From Cavenderia fasciculata (lineage: Eukaryota; Evosea; Eumycetozoa; Acytosteliales; Cavenderiaceae), in the NCBI RefSeq assembly GCF_000203815.1, contig NW_004457711.1, positions 1 to 64,000 on the forward strand: 64,000 nucleotides of DNA, read 5' to 3'. The translations under genes and the position numbers were made by a program. The first letter of the stretch is position 1. Each line of letters starts with the position of its first letter. The notes below the pieces were generated by a model that saw nothing but the letters and a program-made list of their open reading frames with translations, was not told the DNA's origin and searched no databases. This document shows positions 9,300-22,132 of this stretch, in pieces.

Positions 9300-12200
9300 A
9301 TGGACACTTCAACATCAAACGATCAATCAACAACAGTTGCATCATCATTAAAAGAGGATAAAGGATTTACAACATTTTATAGATCATTAGAGACTGTACA
9401 AGATTCAACAATACGTTTCTTTGATAGAAAGGTAATAGAAGATTGAATCGAATAGAATCTCATCATCATCATCATCATTTAAAACTAAACATATTTATTT
9501 ATTTGTTTAGGGATATTATTCAATACATGGTCAAGATGCTATATATGTTGCATTGTTACACTTTAAAACAAAAAAGGCTTTAAAATATTGGGCAAATGAT
9601 TTGGCACCAACTAAAAAGAAACAAAAGTTGGGCAACTCCTCCTCCTCCTCTTTAGATTCAATTGCAACTGCTGAAGAGGATGATGAAGAATCAAATAATG
9701 GATTGGCATATTTAACAGTTCGTGATGGTATAGAGTTTGAAGGTATAGTTCAAAAGTTGTTTGAACAAAAACAAAAAGTAGAAGTATGGGCACCAAAGGC
9801 AAGCAGAGTGGGTCAATGGGAGATTATAAAGAAAGGATCTCCTGGCAATTTACAAATGTTTGAGGATATACTCAACATTAAAGATCAATCATTGATGGTT
9901 GCTCTACGTGTATCTACAATCGAAGGAAATAGAGTTATTGGTGCTGCTTTTGGTGATTCAACTCTTAAAACTATTGGTGTTTTACAATTTATTGATAATG
10001 ATCATCTTTCAAATCTTAGTGTATGTTTTGAAAAAGAATAATTTAAATTAATTATTTAATTATTTATTCTTTTTTTTTTTTTTAGTCATTTTTATTACAA
10101 ATGGGAATTAAAGAATGTTTAATATCTGTAGATAAAAAGAATAGTGTTGATTGTAAAAAGGTTATGGATAAATTACAAGATTCAGAAGTACCATTTACAG
10201 AGGTTCCAAATTCAGATTTTAATACCAAAAACATAGAACAAGATTTAACAAGATTATTAGGTTCAATTAATAATGTTTTAAGTATGTAGAAAAAAAACCC
10301 CCAGAAAAGAGTCTCTCTCTCTTTCTTATAGACCCCAATGTTAATTTTTCTTTTTTTTAATTTTTTATTTTATTTTCTATAGATGAAATAGAAAAAGAAC
10401 TTGCAATGCAATCATTAAGTTGTTTAATTAAACATTTGGATCTATTATCAAATCAAAGTTATTTTGGAAAATTTAAATTGGTTTCATTCAACCTAGACAA
10501 TTTTATGAGATTAGATGCAGCAACGTTCAAAGGTTTAAATATTATTAGTAGCGACCCTACCAACAAACAAGGAATGAGTATATTCAATCTTTTAGACAAA
10601 TGCAATACCCCAATGGGCTCGAGAAAATTATCGCAATGGGTCCGTCAACCACTCGTCGACCAAGAGGAAATTGAAACAAGATTAAATTTTGTAGAGATTT
10701 TTGTCAATGCATTGGAGCTTAGACAAGCCTTGCGATCCAATGATTTAAAAAAGATTGGCGATTTGGAAAGACTATCAAAAAAGTTGGTGGGAGGCAAGGC
10801 AACATTGGAGGATGTCGTCAATCTATATGGTGTGGTTCAAAGACTTTCAGTTCTTCTCTCTTCACTCCGTTCCTATGAAGATCAAGGATCAGAGATGGTA
10901 GAGAGTACTTTTACTCAGCCACTCGAGCAAATTATTGCAGAGTTTCAACAATTCTCTGCCATGGTTGAAAAGACAGTCGATCTTGATCAAGCCTATGAGA
11001 CACACGAATATGTCATCAGATCATCATTTAGCGACGAATTGTCTGAAATTCACAACAAGAAACAAAATTGCATGAAAAAGATTAACCAACTACGTGAAAA
11101 GATTGCCGACGATTTGGGCATTGACGAAGCAAGAGTCAAGTTGCACCAATCAGACAAGGATGGCTATCTGGTTCGTCTTAGCAGAAAAGATGAAAAGCTC
11201 ATTAGAGGTAATGCCAAGTATATCGTGTATGGTACACAAAAGGATGGCGTTCGATTCAGTACATCAGATATTCGTAAGCTCAACGAAGCCTACATGTCAT
11301 CTTCAGTCCAATACAATGAAAAGCAACAAGGACTTGTACAAAGAGCATTGGAGATTACAACTAGTTTTGTACCCCTAATTGACGATCTCTGTTCTCTCAT
11401 TGCAACACTCGATGTATTTGCTAGTTTGGGACATGTATCTTCTAGTGCCCCTTCCCCCTATGTTCGTCCAATCGTTCATCCAATGGGAAAAGGAAACATT
11501 ACCATTGTAGGAGGAAGACATCCATGTGTCGAGGTACAGGATAATGTAAACTTTATTTCCAACGATATTGACTTGACCAGAGACAAATCAACATTTCAAA
11601 TTATTACTGGTCCAAATATGGGTGGAAAGAGTACTTTTATCAGACAGGTTGGAATCATTACATTGATGGCACAAATTGGATGTTTTGTACCAGCAGAGCA
11701 AGCAGAAATTTCAATTGTCGATTGCATATTGACAAGAATTGGAGCAGGTGACAGTCAGCTTCGTGGTGTCTCTACTTTTATGGCAGAGATGTTAGAGACT
11801 GCCTACATACTAAAGACTGCAACAAAGAATTCACTTATCATCATTGATGAACTGGGAAGAGGAACAAGCACATACGATGGTTTTGGTTTGGCATGGGGCA
11901 TTGCAGAATATATTTGTCATCAAATTGGAGCATTTTGTCTCTTTGCCACCCATTTCCATGAACTCACAGTTCTCCAAGAAATTCTACCACTCACTGTAAA
12001 GAACCTCCACGTTCAAGCCAATGTAAATGATCACAGTGGCTTGACCCTAATGTACAAGGTCAAAGAAGGTGCATGTGACCAATCATTTGGTATTCACGTC
12101 GCCATTATGGCCGGTTTTCCTGATCAAGTCGTACAAGTTGCACGACTTAAAGCCAAAGAATTGGAATCGTTTGAATCAAATTCACTTGCTTCTCTCGATT

Positions 12201-12316
12201 CTGTTTCCCAATTTATTCAAGATTTTAAATCTTTAGATATGCAACAACAAGATCAAGATAAAGTTTTTAATCTTGTTAATAATCTTTTATCAAAATATCA
12301 ATTAAATTTAGATTAA
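9300..12316 (+). CDS. msh2: DNA mismatch repair protein MSH2
   Basis: Four exons (9300-9431, 9511-10020, 10086-10281, 10383-12316) join in phase to about 923 residues, near the usual 930-960. The mismatch-binding N-terminus has FFDRKGYYSIHG, where other MSH2 proteins also lack the Phe-x-Glu motif of MSH6. The lever and clamp domains follow. The ATPase has Walker A GPNMGGKST, the STFMAEM segment, Walker B LIIIDELGRGTS and the FATHFHEL His switch. The C-terminal helix-turn-helix region mediates pairing with MSH6 or MSH3. It acts in the nucleus on replication errors. The protein contains no long homopolymer tracts, unlike many neighbours. Confidence 0.97.
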
Positions 12317-12411
12317 AAAAAAATAAGAATAGAAAATAAAAGCACATAAAATATTATAGACAAATATTTTTTAAAATTATCTCAATAGTCTTTATTATTT
12401 ATTCTTTAGAT

Positions 12412-12433
12412 ATGAGTCTCATTGTTCAACCTC

Positions 12434-12470
<37 letters not shown>

Positions 12471-13590
12471 GAAACAAAACAATGCAATTGTTACAACAAA
12501 CAATAACAAGAATCAAATAATATTAGGGACAGAGAGAACTTCAAAGCTATCATCACCCATCATTCAACTTGTAGGTCATAAAGCAAGTGTAAATACTTGT
12601 AAATTTAATACTTATGGTACTGCTTTGGCTTCTGGTTCATCTGATAACGAAATATGTATGTTTAAACCTTTAAACCTTTAACTCTTTTTTATTCTAATTC
12701 TCTTCTCTTTTCTCTATCTTTCATCATTCTACTCTTTCTTTCATTTAGTTTTATGGAATGTTTATGGAGAATGTATAAATTATGGTGTATTAAAAGGACA
12801 TAAACATAGTGTATTAGAATTACATTGGTCAAATGATAGTACTCAAATTTACTCTTGCAGTGCAGACAAGACGATTGGTATATGGGACGCTGTAGAAGGA
12901 ATGTCACTAATCAAAAGAATCAAAGAACACAATAGCATCATCAATTCATGTTGTTCATCTAGACGTGGTTCTCCTCTTGTTGCATCGGCATCAGATGATG
13001 GCACCTCAAGAATATTCGATATACGTTCAAAGTCTAGCATTCATTCATTCAAACATAAAGGACCTGTCACTGCTGTCTGTTTTTCAGATAGTTCAGATCA
13101 GTTGATCACTGGTAGCGTAGATAATAATATTCGAGTTTGGGATATCAGAACCGAGACCGTTTCAATGACTTTGACGGGACACACTGATACTATTACATCA
13201 CTTTCATTTTCACCATCGTCCGACAGCAACAACTTTAATGTCAACAATTCAATTCTTTTATCCAATTCTATGGATGGCACTTTGAGAATGTGGGATCTAA
13301 AACCATTTTCTGTAAACAACAACAGATCACTAGGAGGATTTCAAGGTGCTCATCACAACTTTGAACAATCATTATTAAAATGCTCTTGGTCTGCAGATGG
13401 ACAAAGAGTATCATCGGGAAGTGCGGATGGTTTGGTTTATATTTGGGATACAGAGTCGCACAAGGTACTCTATAAACTACCAGGACATCAAGGTACAGTT
13501 ATGGAAGTGGCTTTCCATCCAAATGAACCAATTATTGCTAGTTGTTCTGAAGATAAAACAATTTATATTGGTGAAATTACAAAACAATAA
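12412..13590 (+). CDS. snrnp40: U5 snRNP 40 kDa WD40 protein
   Basis: Two exons (12412-12655, 12749-13590) give 361 residues, the usual SNRNP40 length. A Gln run occupies residues 6-20, then seven WD40 blades follow. Typical pieces are GHKASVNTCKFN, ASGSSDNEIFLW, GHKHSVLELHWSND, SCSADKTIGIWD and a last blade SCSEDKTIYIGEI. The order and spacing match the Prp8-binding U5 component of the spliceosome better than other WD40 proteins. The ATG lies 95 bp downstream of the MSH2 stop. Confidence 0.88.
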
Positions 13591-13650
13591 AAATAATAAT
13601 AAATATTTATAAATTAATTTACTAGTTATTTTTTATTTATTTATTTCTAT

Positions 13651-16600
13651 TTAATTATTATTAATAATATTAAAAGATTTTGAATCTTTTGATTCACCTG
13701 GAAGAGTAGAAATTTTAACTTTACCGCCACCAGATTTGATGGTAAAAGTTTCATCATCTTTTAATTTGAGGGTATCTACGCGCAAAAAGTTTGCTTCTGT
13801 TGATCCTTTTTGGCTGCGATATTGAATAGTATCCTTGAAATCGAGTGCCAAGGGTTTGTTGAGTCGTGTTTGATAAAGTTTTGATAGCAATGTGATAAAC
13901 ACTGTCTTTTTGTTTGTTTCACAGATGTAGTCAAACTCGGATGGGATGTGCAAGACGAAAAAGTTGTCTGCCAGGGTGCTCAGACTAACTTTTTCAATAG
14001 ATGAAAAGGCCATCTTTCTTTTAATCACAAACCATGATCCATCTTTTTTGGGCTTTGCAAAAAAGGAAATGTGGTAGATATTTTGATTGGTGACTAGCAG
14101 TGCTCTCTTTTGTACCTTGTGGTGGCGATTGATCTTGCTGACGTGCACCGACATGCGAAGAGTAGCGTCGTTACCTTCCTCTTGTCTTAGAGTATCCATC
14201 GTAAATTTATCTTTAGACAAGGATAAAAAGTCTCCTATAAATGCCTTTGAGGAAAGTAATAGACTGTTTCTGTTTCTTTCCTTGTTGCCTTGGAACAATT
14301 GTTGAGAAGAGTTTTTGAGTTGAACGCATTCTCTACGGAGGAGCCAGGCTCGGTAGGTTCTTTGAATCTTTCGGGCGGCAATAGTTCTCTTGTACCATTT
14401 ACGGGTACTGTACATACGCCATGTTGATTGGATCATGGTTGCCAAATCTTCAAGACGTTGTTGTCTCTTTTCTTCCATTGTCATAAGAGGTTGAGGTATT
14501 CTGATGAAAATCTTGGACTTTCCAAATTGATAGTCTGATTTCTTGATGATTGATTGTTGTACCAATTGTTCCAACAGAATCTCGGAACCTCTTTTAGGAT
14601 CGTCCTTACCACCTTCCCACTTGGGCCATGTCTTGGGAGTGATCGTGTAGAAATGACGCATAAACTTTTGGTAGGTCTGACGGTAACAGAAACCAGCTCT
14701 TCTAACGAGAAGATTTTCAAAGAGACCAAGGTATTTGACTTGTTGAGCGCACTTGTCATCATCCCATTCCAATTGTCTTTTGGTTTCGTTTGGCTTGATA
14801 CAACGAATGTAATGTGGTGAGCAACTGTATAGAGACTTTAAGAGAGCTTGAACCTGTGATTTAAATTGGAAACCGGCGGTAATGGGACGTTTCTTGTCTG
14901 TTGGAATTAAAGATTTGGCTTGTTGATTGGCAAAGCCCGACTTTTGGAGTCTGTCACGTGCTGCCTTGTTATTGTTGCTCATCATGGATGGGTCCTCCTC
15001 TTCAAGGGCCTGTGGTGCCACATATTGGAATATATCGACGAGAAGACTTGATTGACTGGATGTTGCCAAGAGAACGAGGTCGTTAAAGAGAGTGTCACGA
15101 TTCTTGTCAAGGAAACCTTCAATATTGTAGTGAACCTTGCCTGCATAATGATTGATAATAAACTGACCAGTCTTTGCTGTCAATGGTACTTTGGCAAAAT
15201 GAGAGTGCGAAGTAAAATGCTTGTTTAATTTTTCCAATAGAGAATTATCATTTCCTTCTGGGAAAAGACATTCTTCATCCAAAAGTGATAAAATTCCCAA
15301 AGGTTTCTTTTCTACCAACTCTACACATGGCTTATTATCGACATAATCTACTGGTTCCCATTTGATTCCTTCTTCAACATATTCTTTTTGTTCAGTTTTT
15401 AATGTTAGATCAATGAAAATTTGTTGTAATGTTTCATTTACATAATTTATACAAAATTGTTCAAAACTATTGTTCTAAAATAAAATAAAATAAATAAGTT
15501 TTTTGTTTTTATTTCTTTTTTTTTTTTTTTTTTTTTTTAATATTTACTTTAAAAATTTCAAAACCATAAATATCCAAAACACCAATGACAGTTCCTTTAA
15601 CTTTAACTTCCATTGATCTGTTGATTGAGCGAACCAACCAATCGAATATTTTACTATAGACTGCTTTGGCAAAGGCATCTCTTGTGTAGAGTGCTTGTTC
15701 GACTGTCTGTGGAACACGATAGGAAGAGGTTCTAGCTCCTTGACCAGTGGTAATCATTCTCGAAATGAGTGATTGTTCGAGGAGTGATGCGTCGACAGAC
15801 ATTAACGATGCAATGGTAGAGAGAATCTGCTTTTCAGTGACAACACAACCAGCAGATGTAGAAGTCTTGTTGGTTGCCTGAGTGGCACTAAATGATAGGT
15901 TACCAAGTAACAAGATGGCAGATAAAAGTTTAAATATTTGACTTTGTTCATCATCTGTAATTCCTACAACTTTCATTGCCTTTTTTGTAGCAGCAAATGC
16001 CTGAGCATCGTCAATACCATCGGCCTTGTAAGATTTACTTTTAGAGAGATAATTGTATTGTTCAACAGTCAACAATGAATACTTGTTCTTTTCTTCTGTT
16101 GACAATCCACCGCCAGACAACAATTGATAAAAGATATGAAAGTTTCTTTCTCCTTCAGTTTGTCCTACTACTCTTGATTTTTCCAATAAATAATTTGTAA
16201 TTCTACCTCCTTCTGGATTTCCTGCATAATTAAACTAAATAAAAAAGGTAAATAAAAAAGGAGATAAATAATTATTATTTATATTTTCTATTTATATTTT
16301 CTATTTATTATTTTCTATTTATTATTTTTACATACTTGAATTTCCATATACTTTCCAAAACGACTAGAATTATTATTTCTTAAAGTTTTTGCATTACCAA
16401 AGGCCTCTAGTAAAGGGTTTGATTCCAAAATTAAATTCTTTACACGTTCTACCTCTTGATTACCACCAGTGATTGAGGCGATATACTGCATGATGTATTT
16501 ACTTGCTTCAGTTTTACCTGATCCAGATTCACCAGAGATGATGATACATTGATTTTCTTTTTCAGATAAAAGTGATCTATAGGCTCTATCGGCCACCGAA

Positions 16601-16952
16601 TAGATATGTGGTGGTATTTCAAATTCATGTTTACCTTTATAGAGATTGATATATTCTTGTCCATAAATACCAAGTTGTTTATATGGATTAATTGAAATTA
16701 AAACTGGTCCAATCGATGTCTACATAAATTTAAAATAAAAATAAAAATAAAAATAAAAATAAATAATTTATTGAGAACGAACCCTTTCTTTAGTCGAGGT
16801 TTGAAATATATATATATACTACATACATAGATCAAACCATCTTTGTAACGTTTTTCAAGATTATTATTTAGTGCAGATTCTGATACATCTGTAAGCATCA
16901 CAAGATCATCTACACCAACTTTATTATTAATAGGTCTAACTATATTTGCCAT
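13651..16952 (-). CDS. Class I myosin heavy chain, short (TH1-only) tail
   Basis: Four exons (16952-16827, 16719-16336, 16234-15548, 15474-13651) join in phase to about 1006 residues. The motor has P-loop GESGSGKT (105-112), switch [11 protein letters not shown] and switch II DIYGFE. The TEDS position, 16 residues before DAFAK, is Ser (ARTSSY), so a PAK/MIHCK-type heavy-chain kinase should control it. Two IQ-like segments follow the motor ([26 protein letters not shown]). The tail is a basic TH1 domain that binds acidic lipids and ends shortly after it. There is no Gly/Pro/Ala or SH3 region, so it belongs with the short-tailed MyoA/E/F type rather than MyoB/C/D. Its likely role is actin-driven membrane traffic and cortex tension. 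Confidence 0.93.
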
Positions 16953-17230
16953 TTTTTTTTTTTGTTTTATCAAATGGTTATCCTATCTATCTATCTATCT
17001 ATCTATATACCTCTCTATCTCTCTCTCTCTCTCCTCTATATATATAGTTTAAAAAAAAAATGATGATAGTAAATTTTAAGAGAGTGAAGCAAACAACATC
17101 AGGATTGTTGTGGTTTTGTCACAAGAAAAATTATTATAAAAAGAAAAAAATTTCTCGAGCCATGTCCCATTTCAATGAAAGTGTTTATTTTCAAAGAGCT
17201 GCAAATATGCAACCACATCGTGGGTCATTG

Positions 17231-17776
17231 TTAAGGTTGATGATGTGATAGTAATATAACAATTAAACAAAGACTAGAAAAATTACTATTAAATTGATAA
17301 TCGAAAATAATACCACTAGATTTAAATTGTTGATTATTATTTAAACTATCATAGAGGTGATTATTTACCTTTGTAAGAGAAAAGAGATTAGAATATTTAA
17401 GAGATAATTTTAAAAGTTTGGGATACAATACAATTCTAAGGAATATAGACCAAAATGATACCAATACTAATAAAGTTAAAGCCAAAATAGAGTAACCCGC
17501 CATTCGCCAAGAAAATGTTTTAGCACCAATAATAACCATTAAAAGTGATGTTATAAATGGTAACAAGGCAATGATAAACGACAGTGTCATATATTTCCTA
17601 ATCATTTTATGACATTTAATTAATTTATCTAATTGTTGTTGATATTGTTCTTGTTCTATTAATCCGACCAATTTGTGAGGAATACTCGTAGAAAAGGGAT
17701 AGTTTATGTATATCTTTTCTAGAGGTTGTTCATTTTTAATATTTGAATATTTTGTATGTGAATATTGTTCCATCAT
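17231..17776 (-). CDS. Small membrane protein, possibly Golgin A7/ERF4-like
   Basis: Single exon, 181 residues. The N-terminal part has IPHKLVGLIEQEQYQQQLDK, which resembles the start of GOLGA7/Erf4 (partner subunits of palmitoyltransferases). Two hydrophobic segments follow (MTLSFIIALLPFITSLLMVII and YSILALTLLVLVSFWSIFL), then a Lys/Leu-rich helix and a GIIFDYQF strand. The strand would sit where Golgin A7 has its conserved C-terminal piece. The similarity is weak and judged by eye. Two adjacent Met codons open the frame. Confidence 0.45.
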   Translation of the reverse strand: MMEQYSHTKYSNIKNEQPLEKIYINYPFSTSIPHKLVGLIEQEQYQQQLDKLIKCHKMIRKYMTLSFIIALLPFITSLLMVIIGAKTFSWRMAGYSILALTLLVLVSFWSIFLRIVLYPKLLKLSLKYSNLFSLTKVNNHLYDSLNNNQQFKSSGIIFDYQFNSNFSSLCLIVILLSHHQP

Positions 17777-18018
17777 GAATAATAAAGTTTTAATTGTTGT
17801 TGTACTACTAAAAAATAAAATAAAACATTGTTAATTAAACCAACACAAAGTTAAACTTATATAGTACAACATATGATGAAACGTTATCTTCATTATGATA
17901 ATTAATTTTCCTTCAATCCTAATAAATTGGGAAAATTGCGATCGATCTTTATTTTTGAAAGTCCCGACAAACGAGTTTTTGTCGTCTTGGTTTTTTAATT
18001 TATTTATTTACTTTTGTT

Positions 18019-20812
18019 TTAAAGAGAAAAAGCATCCAACATTAATTTAGTAGCCTCCTTTTTGTGAATGGTAGAGATACCGATAGCACTTGCACACAAT
18101 GGGTCTCTTCCAATATATTTAATAGACGATGTTCTTGACCAACGTTGTTTGAATCTTGGTTCAACAAAGCTCCAGGCACCTGCATTTTGTTGTTCCTCTT
18201 GTACCCAATAGAATTTGGTGGCGTTACCATAACGATTGAGTTGTTGTTCAATTTCACCGTATGGGAATGGATTGAGTTCCTCTAGACGAACAATGGCTGT
18301 AGAGAGTGAGTGTTTCTTTCTCTCTTCAACCAAATCATAATAGATCTTGCCAGAACAAAAGATGACTCTCTCGACCTTGCTTGCAATTTCTGGTGCGACA
18401 GTCTCTGCATCAGAGAGTACCGGTTGGAAGTGAGTGCCTTCTGACATTTCATCGAGGCTTGATACACATTGTGGATGTCTAAGAAGGACCTTTGGACCAA
18501 CGACAACGAGTGGCTTACGGTAGTTACGCATCATTTGACGTCTCAACAAATGGAAATAGTTTGCTGGTGTAGATGGGTTGCAAACATACATGTTGGTTTC
18601 ACGACTGATGAGCTTATCATCCTTGACATTGACTGCTTCAGTGTCGCATAGTTGGAGGAAACGTTCCATTTTGCAAGAAGAGTGTTCTGGACCAGCACCA
18701 TCGAAACCATGTGGAAGAAGAAGGGTGAGTGCACTTTGACGCAACCATTTCGATTCACCGTTTGACAAGAATTGATCGACAATGATTTGAGCACCATTTA
18801 CAAAGTCACCAAATTGAGCCTCCCAAATGGGAAGAGTCTTTGGCGATTCGATAGAATAACCATATTCGTAGCCCATGACAGCAAACTCTGAGAGATTGCT
18901 ATTGACAATGTCTAATTGTCCCTCGAGATTCATGTGGTTGAGTGGAGAGTAGACCTTGTCTGATTTTTGTTCAACCAACTCCCAATGACGTTGTGAAAAG
19001 GTTCCTCTTCCTACATCTTGACCAGAGATACGGACATTGAATCCTTGTTGCATAAGACTGCCAACTGCAGCAGTTTCAGCAGATGCCCAATCGACTTGAC
19101 TTTCTTGAGCACGTTCAACACGAACATTTGAGAAAGATTTGACAAGACGATTGTGAACGGTAAAGTCTTCTGGAACCTGTACCGATTGCTTGAGGATATC
19201 TACCAACTTGGACTTGTTGTACCCAGTATCGATGGTGGATGGATTTTGGATCTTGACTGATTGAATGAGACCCTCCCATTTACCTTGGAGATGATCGGCT
19301 GGTTTGTGAGAAAAGTTGGCAAGTTGTTCAAAGTCCTTTTCAAGAAGAGAATGCTCTGCCTTTGTGAATGAATCTAATTGTTCGGCAGAAAAGACACCTT
19401 GTTGTTGGAGTTGTTGAGCATACATTTGTGGAATAGAGGTACGTTTACGAATGTTGTTGTACATGGTTGGTTGTGTGAATGAAGGCTCGTCGATTTCATT
19501 GTGACCATACTTTCTCCAACCAATCAAATCAATGATGATATCCTTTTTGAATTGTTGACGGTATTGAATGGCCAACCTAGCAGCTCTCTCTACCATTTCT
19601 GGATTTTGAGAGTTGACAATGATGATTGGACAACCTACAAACTTTCCAACATCACTAGAGTAACGAGTGGAACGACCATTCTTTGGAATAGTAGTGAAAC
19701 CAAGTTGATTGTTGACAATGATGTGAACACATCCACCAACATTGAATCCTGGCAATTGAGAGAGTTGTAGAGACTCTGTAACAACACCTTGACCAGTGAC
19801 AGCAGCATCACCATGCATCATAAGACACATTGATCTATCCTTTTGTTCAATGTCATTGTCATACATTTGCTTGGCACGTGTTTTTCCGAGGGCAACTGGA
19901 TCGGCAGCTTCAAGATGCGATGGATTGTGGATAAGTGAAACGTTGACAGATCCCTTTGGATAACTAAGAGTGGAAGAGACACCAATATGAGAGATAACAT
20001 CACCAATACCTTCGATACCAGGTGCCAATTCAGAATTACCTTTTACCTTCCAAAAGAGATCAACTGCTGGATAGTTTAATGTTTTTACCAAAAGATTAAG
20101 TCTACCTCTGTGTGGCATTCCAATGACAATATTCTCGATACCAGAATTACTAGATTCTCTAAAAATACTTTCACATGCTACCATCATACTTTCATTACCT
20201 TCTAATCCATATCTAAAAAAAAAACAAAACAAAACAAAAGAATATTAATTAATTTTGTATTCACATACCACTTTTTGACATAATTAATTACCTTTTTGTA
20301 GTAGTAAATTTCTTTTGCATAAAATGATCAAATACTTCAGACTTTACCAATTGCTTCAAGATATTAACCTTTTCTTGAGTAGTGAAATCTTGTTGTTGAA
20401 GTTGTTCGAATTGATTGTAGAGCCACAACTTTTCATCTTCTGATTCAATGTGCTCAAATTGAACAGTCATATCACCACAATAGACACGTTCAAGATATTG
20501 TTGAATTTCAGTGACAGTCATATCCTTGTTGTCTAATGCATTCAATACACCTTTTACAGTCAATTTATCTGCAGTCTCTAAACCATAGGTAGAAGCAGAA
20601 AGTGATTTTGGTGTCAATCTTTCCATTCTTGCCAATGGATCAATGTTTGCCTTTAAATGACCATTGGCTCTATAACCATTTACAAATAACTTGGTTGCTG
20701 CTACTACTGTTGATTGTGATGAATATGACTTGTTGTTTACTAGTACAGATGCATTTCTTGTCAACAACATTGCCCTACTGGAAATGGTTGATGATATTGA
20801 TCGTGATAACAT
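18019..20812 (-). CDS. dhtkd1: 2-oxoadipate dehydrogenase E1, DHTKD1 type (mitochondrial)
   Basis: Two exons (20812-20292, 20212-18019) give 904 residues. Thiamine-diphosphate E1 subunit of the 2-oxoacid dehydrogenase family. The N-terminus is Arg/Ser-rich without acidic residues, a mitochondrial presequence. Core motifs are GMPHRGRLN, HGDAAVTGQGVV, NNQLGFTT, GHNEIDEP and GQDVGRGTFSQRH. I prefer DHTKD1 to 2-oxoglutarate dehydrogenase for three reasons. The length is close to 919, not about 1020. The junction FDHFMQKKFTTTKRYG matches DHTKD1 more closely. SPKTLPIWEAQFGDFVNGAQ and GFDGAGPEHSSCKMERF also follow DHTKD1. DHTKD1 acts in lysine and tryptophan breakdown with shared E2 and E3 subunits. 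Confidence 0.85.
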
Positions 20813-22132
20813 CTTTTTCTACTACTACTACTATTACTACTACTTCTACTTGCGCTGCTGCTCTGCTGCTGCTGTTTGAATAAAACTAAATAGATTACTA
20901 TAAACAACTTAAGTAAAACACAGTAACAATAATAATAATAATTTAAAAGTAAAATTGAATAGCACAACGACTGGGTAAACCCTTTGGGGGTCAAAAATAT
21001 CAATAATAAAAATTTTAATTTTTTACAAGGAACATCAATTTGCACCACACATTCATTTTATCTCTCTTTTTTTTATTTTTTTCTATCTCTATGAACAAAT
21101 GAGAGAAATCAAGAAAAGTAGAAACTATTAATCACCGGCCATGTCAAACAAACGAAAAGTAAGCAAAAAATATAAATTGCTTTGAACGCGTTGCTGATGG
21201 AGACATCATCGGGAGAGCAAAGCGCAGTGCTGTTGTCAACGAAATTCGCCTGATGCTCATTTAAATAAATAATAATATATTTTATAAAAAAAGAATCATT
21301 ATCTTTGAGCAAGAAGAGCAAGAAGAAGAAGAAGTAAATATAAGGTCAAATAGGAAATACTCTTAAACCTGGGCAAGTGTTTTCTCAAAAGAATGTTCAA
21401 AAGAAAGCTTTTAGTTGTGGCATTGCAAGAAGACAAGGAAGACAATCCAACCATCAATACAAGTAATCGAACCCCCCCTTTGTTTATTGTGTTAGCATCA
21501 TCAAAGCAGCAGTGGATGGTGAGTAATACGAAGTGACTCGATCGATTGTAGTAGTCATAACCGGTTACAGCTCAGCGAATGAATTTTTTAATTTAATTTT
21601 CGATTTTTTTTTAACATATTTAGCTCTTTTTTTGGCATTGTAGCCTGGGCAATGGTTTTCGGTTGGCGCCTTTGGTTTGTGTTCACTTCAACGTTATTCA
21701 CCTCGGTACTTACCTTTCCAAAAATGGGGGTTGCAATGACCAAACCTATAGATTCGAACAAATCTAGAGAAGAAATATGGTGTGATCATTAATGACAAAG
21801 ACGACTACTTTGTAGTCAACACTCTACTACTGTAGTGATCTTTTCTCGAAACCTACCCCCCTACACCGAGGTATACCGACCATTGTCTCTTTAAAAACTT
21901 CTAACCCGTTAGAACCTCTCAAAGGACGTCCTCTCTTTAATTATTATGTTTAATTTAATTTTTTCGTAAACTATACAGGTATAAATATCACCACAATTTT
22001 TAAAATAGATCTTTAATTTACAATCATTCATTTCCATCATAATTATTATTATTAAGAAAAAAAAAAGAAAAAGAAAAAAAAAAAAAAACAATCTCCAAAT
22101 ATACTTGATCCAACATAACACTATTGTTAAAA
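20813..22132. other. 1.3-kb divergent intergenic region with GC-rich and hairpin patches
   Basis: Lies between DHTKD1 (minus) and the ABCG gene (plus). No gene recognised. Patches at 21180-21260, 21340-21560 and 21620-21915 are far richer in G and C than the rest. Small hairpins include GACTAC-TTT-GTAGTC (21803-21817) and TTCTAAC-CC-GTTAGAA (21899-21914). CCTGGGCAA occurs twice (about 21369 and 21651). The region could hold an unrecognised RNA gene or promoter structure. A poly(A) tract lies just before the ABCG start. Confidence 0.5.

Noticed and set aside
17060-17248. Plus-strand 62-residue frame between the myosin and membrane-protein genes
   Set aside because: Overlaps promoter sequence, has no family signal and runs into the opposite-strand gene.
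18019-20812. 2-oxoglutarate dehydrogenase E1
   Set aside because: Motif blocks and length fit DHTKD1 better; both share the core thiamine-diphosphate motifs.
21460-21490. tRNA-like T arm (GTTCGATTAC on the minus strand)
   Set aside because: The stem beside the loop does not pair and no acceptor or anticodon arm is present.
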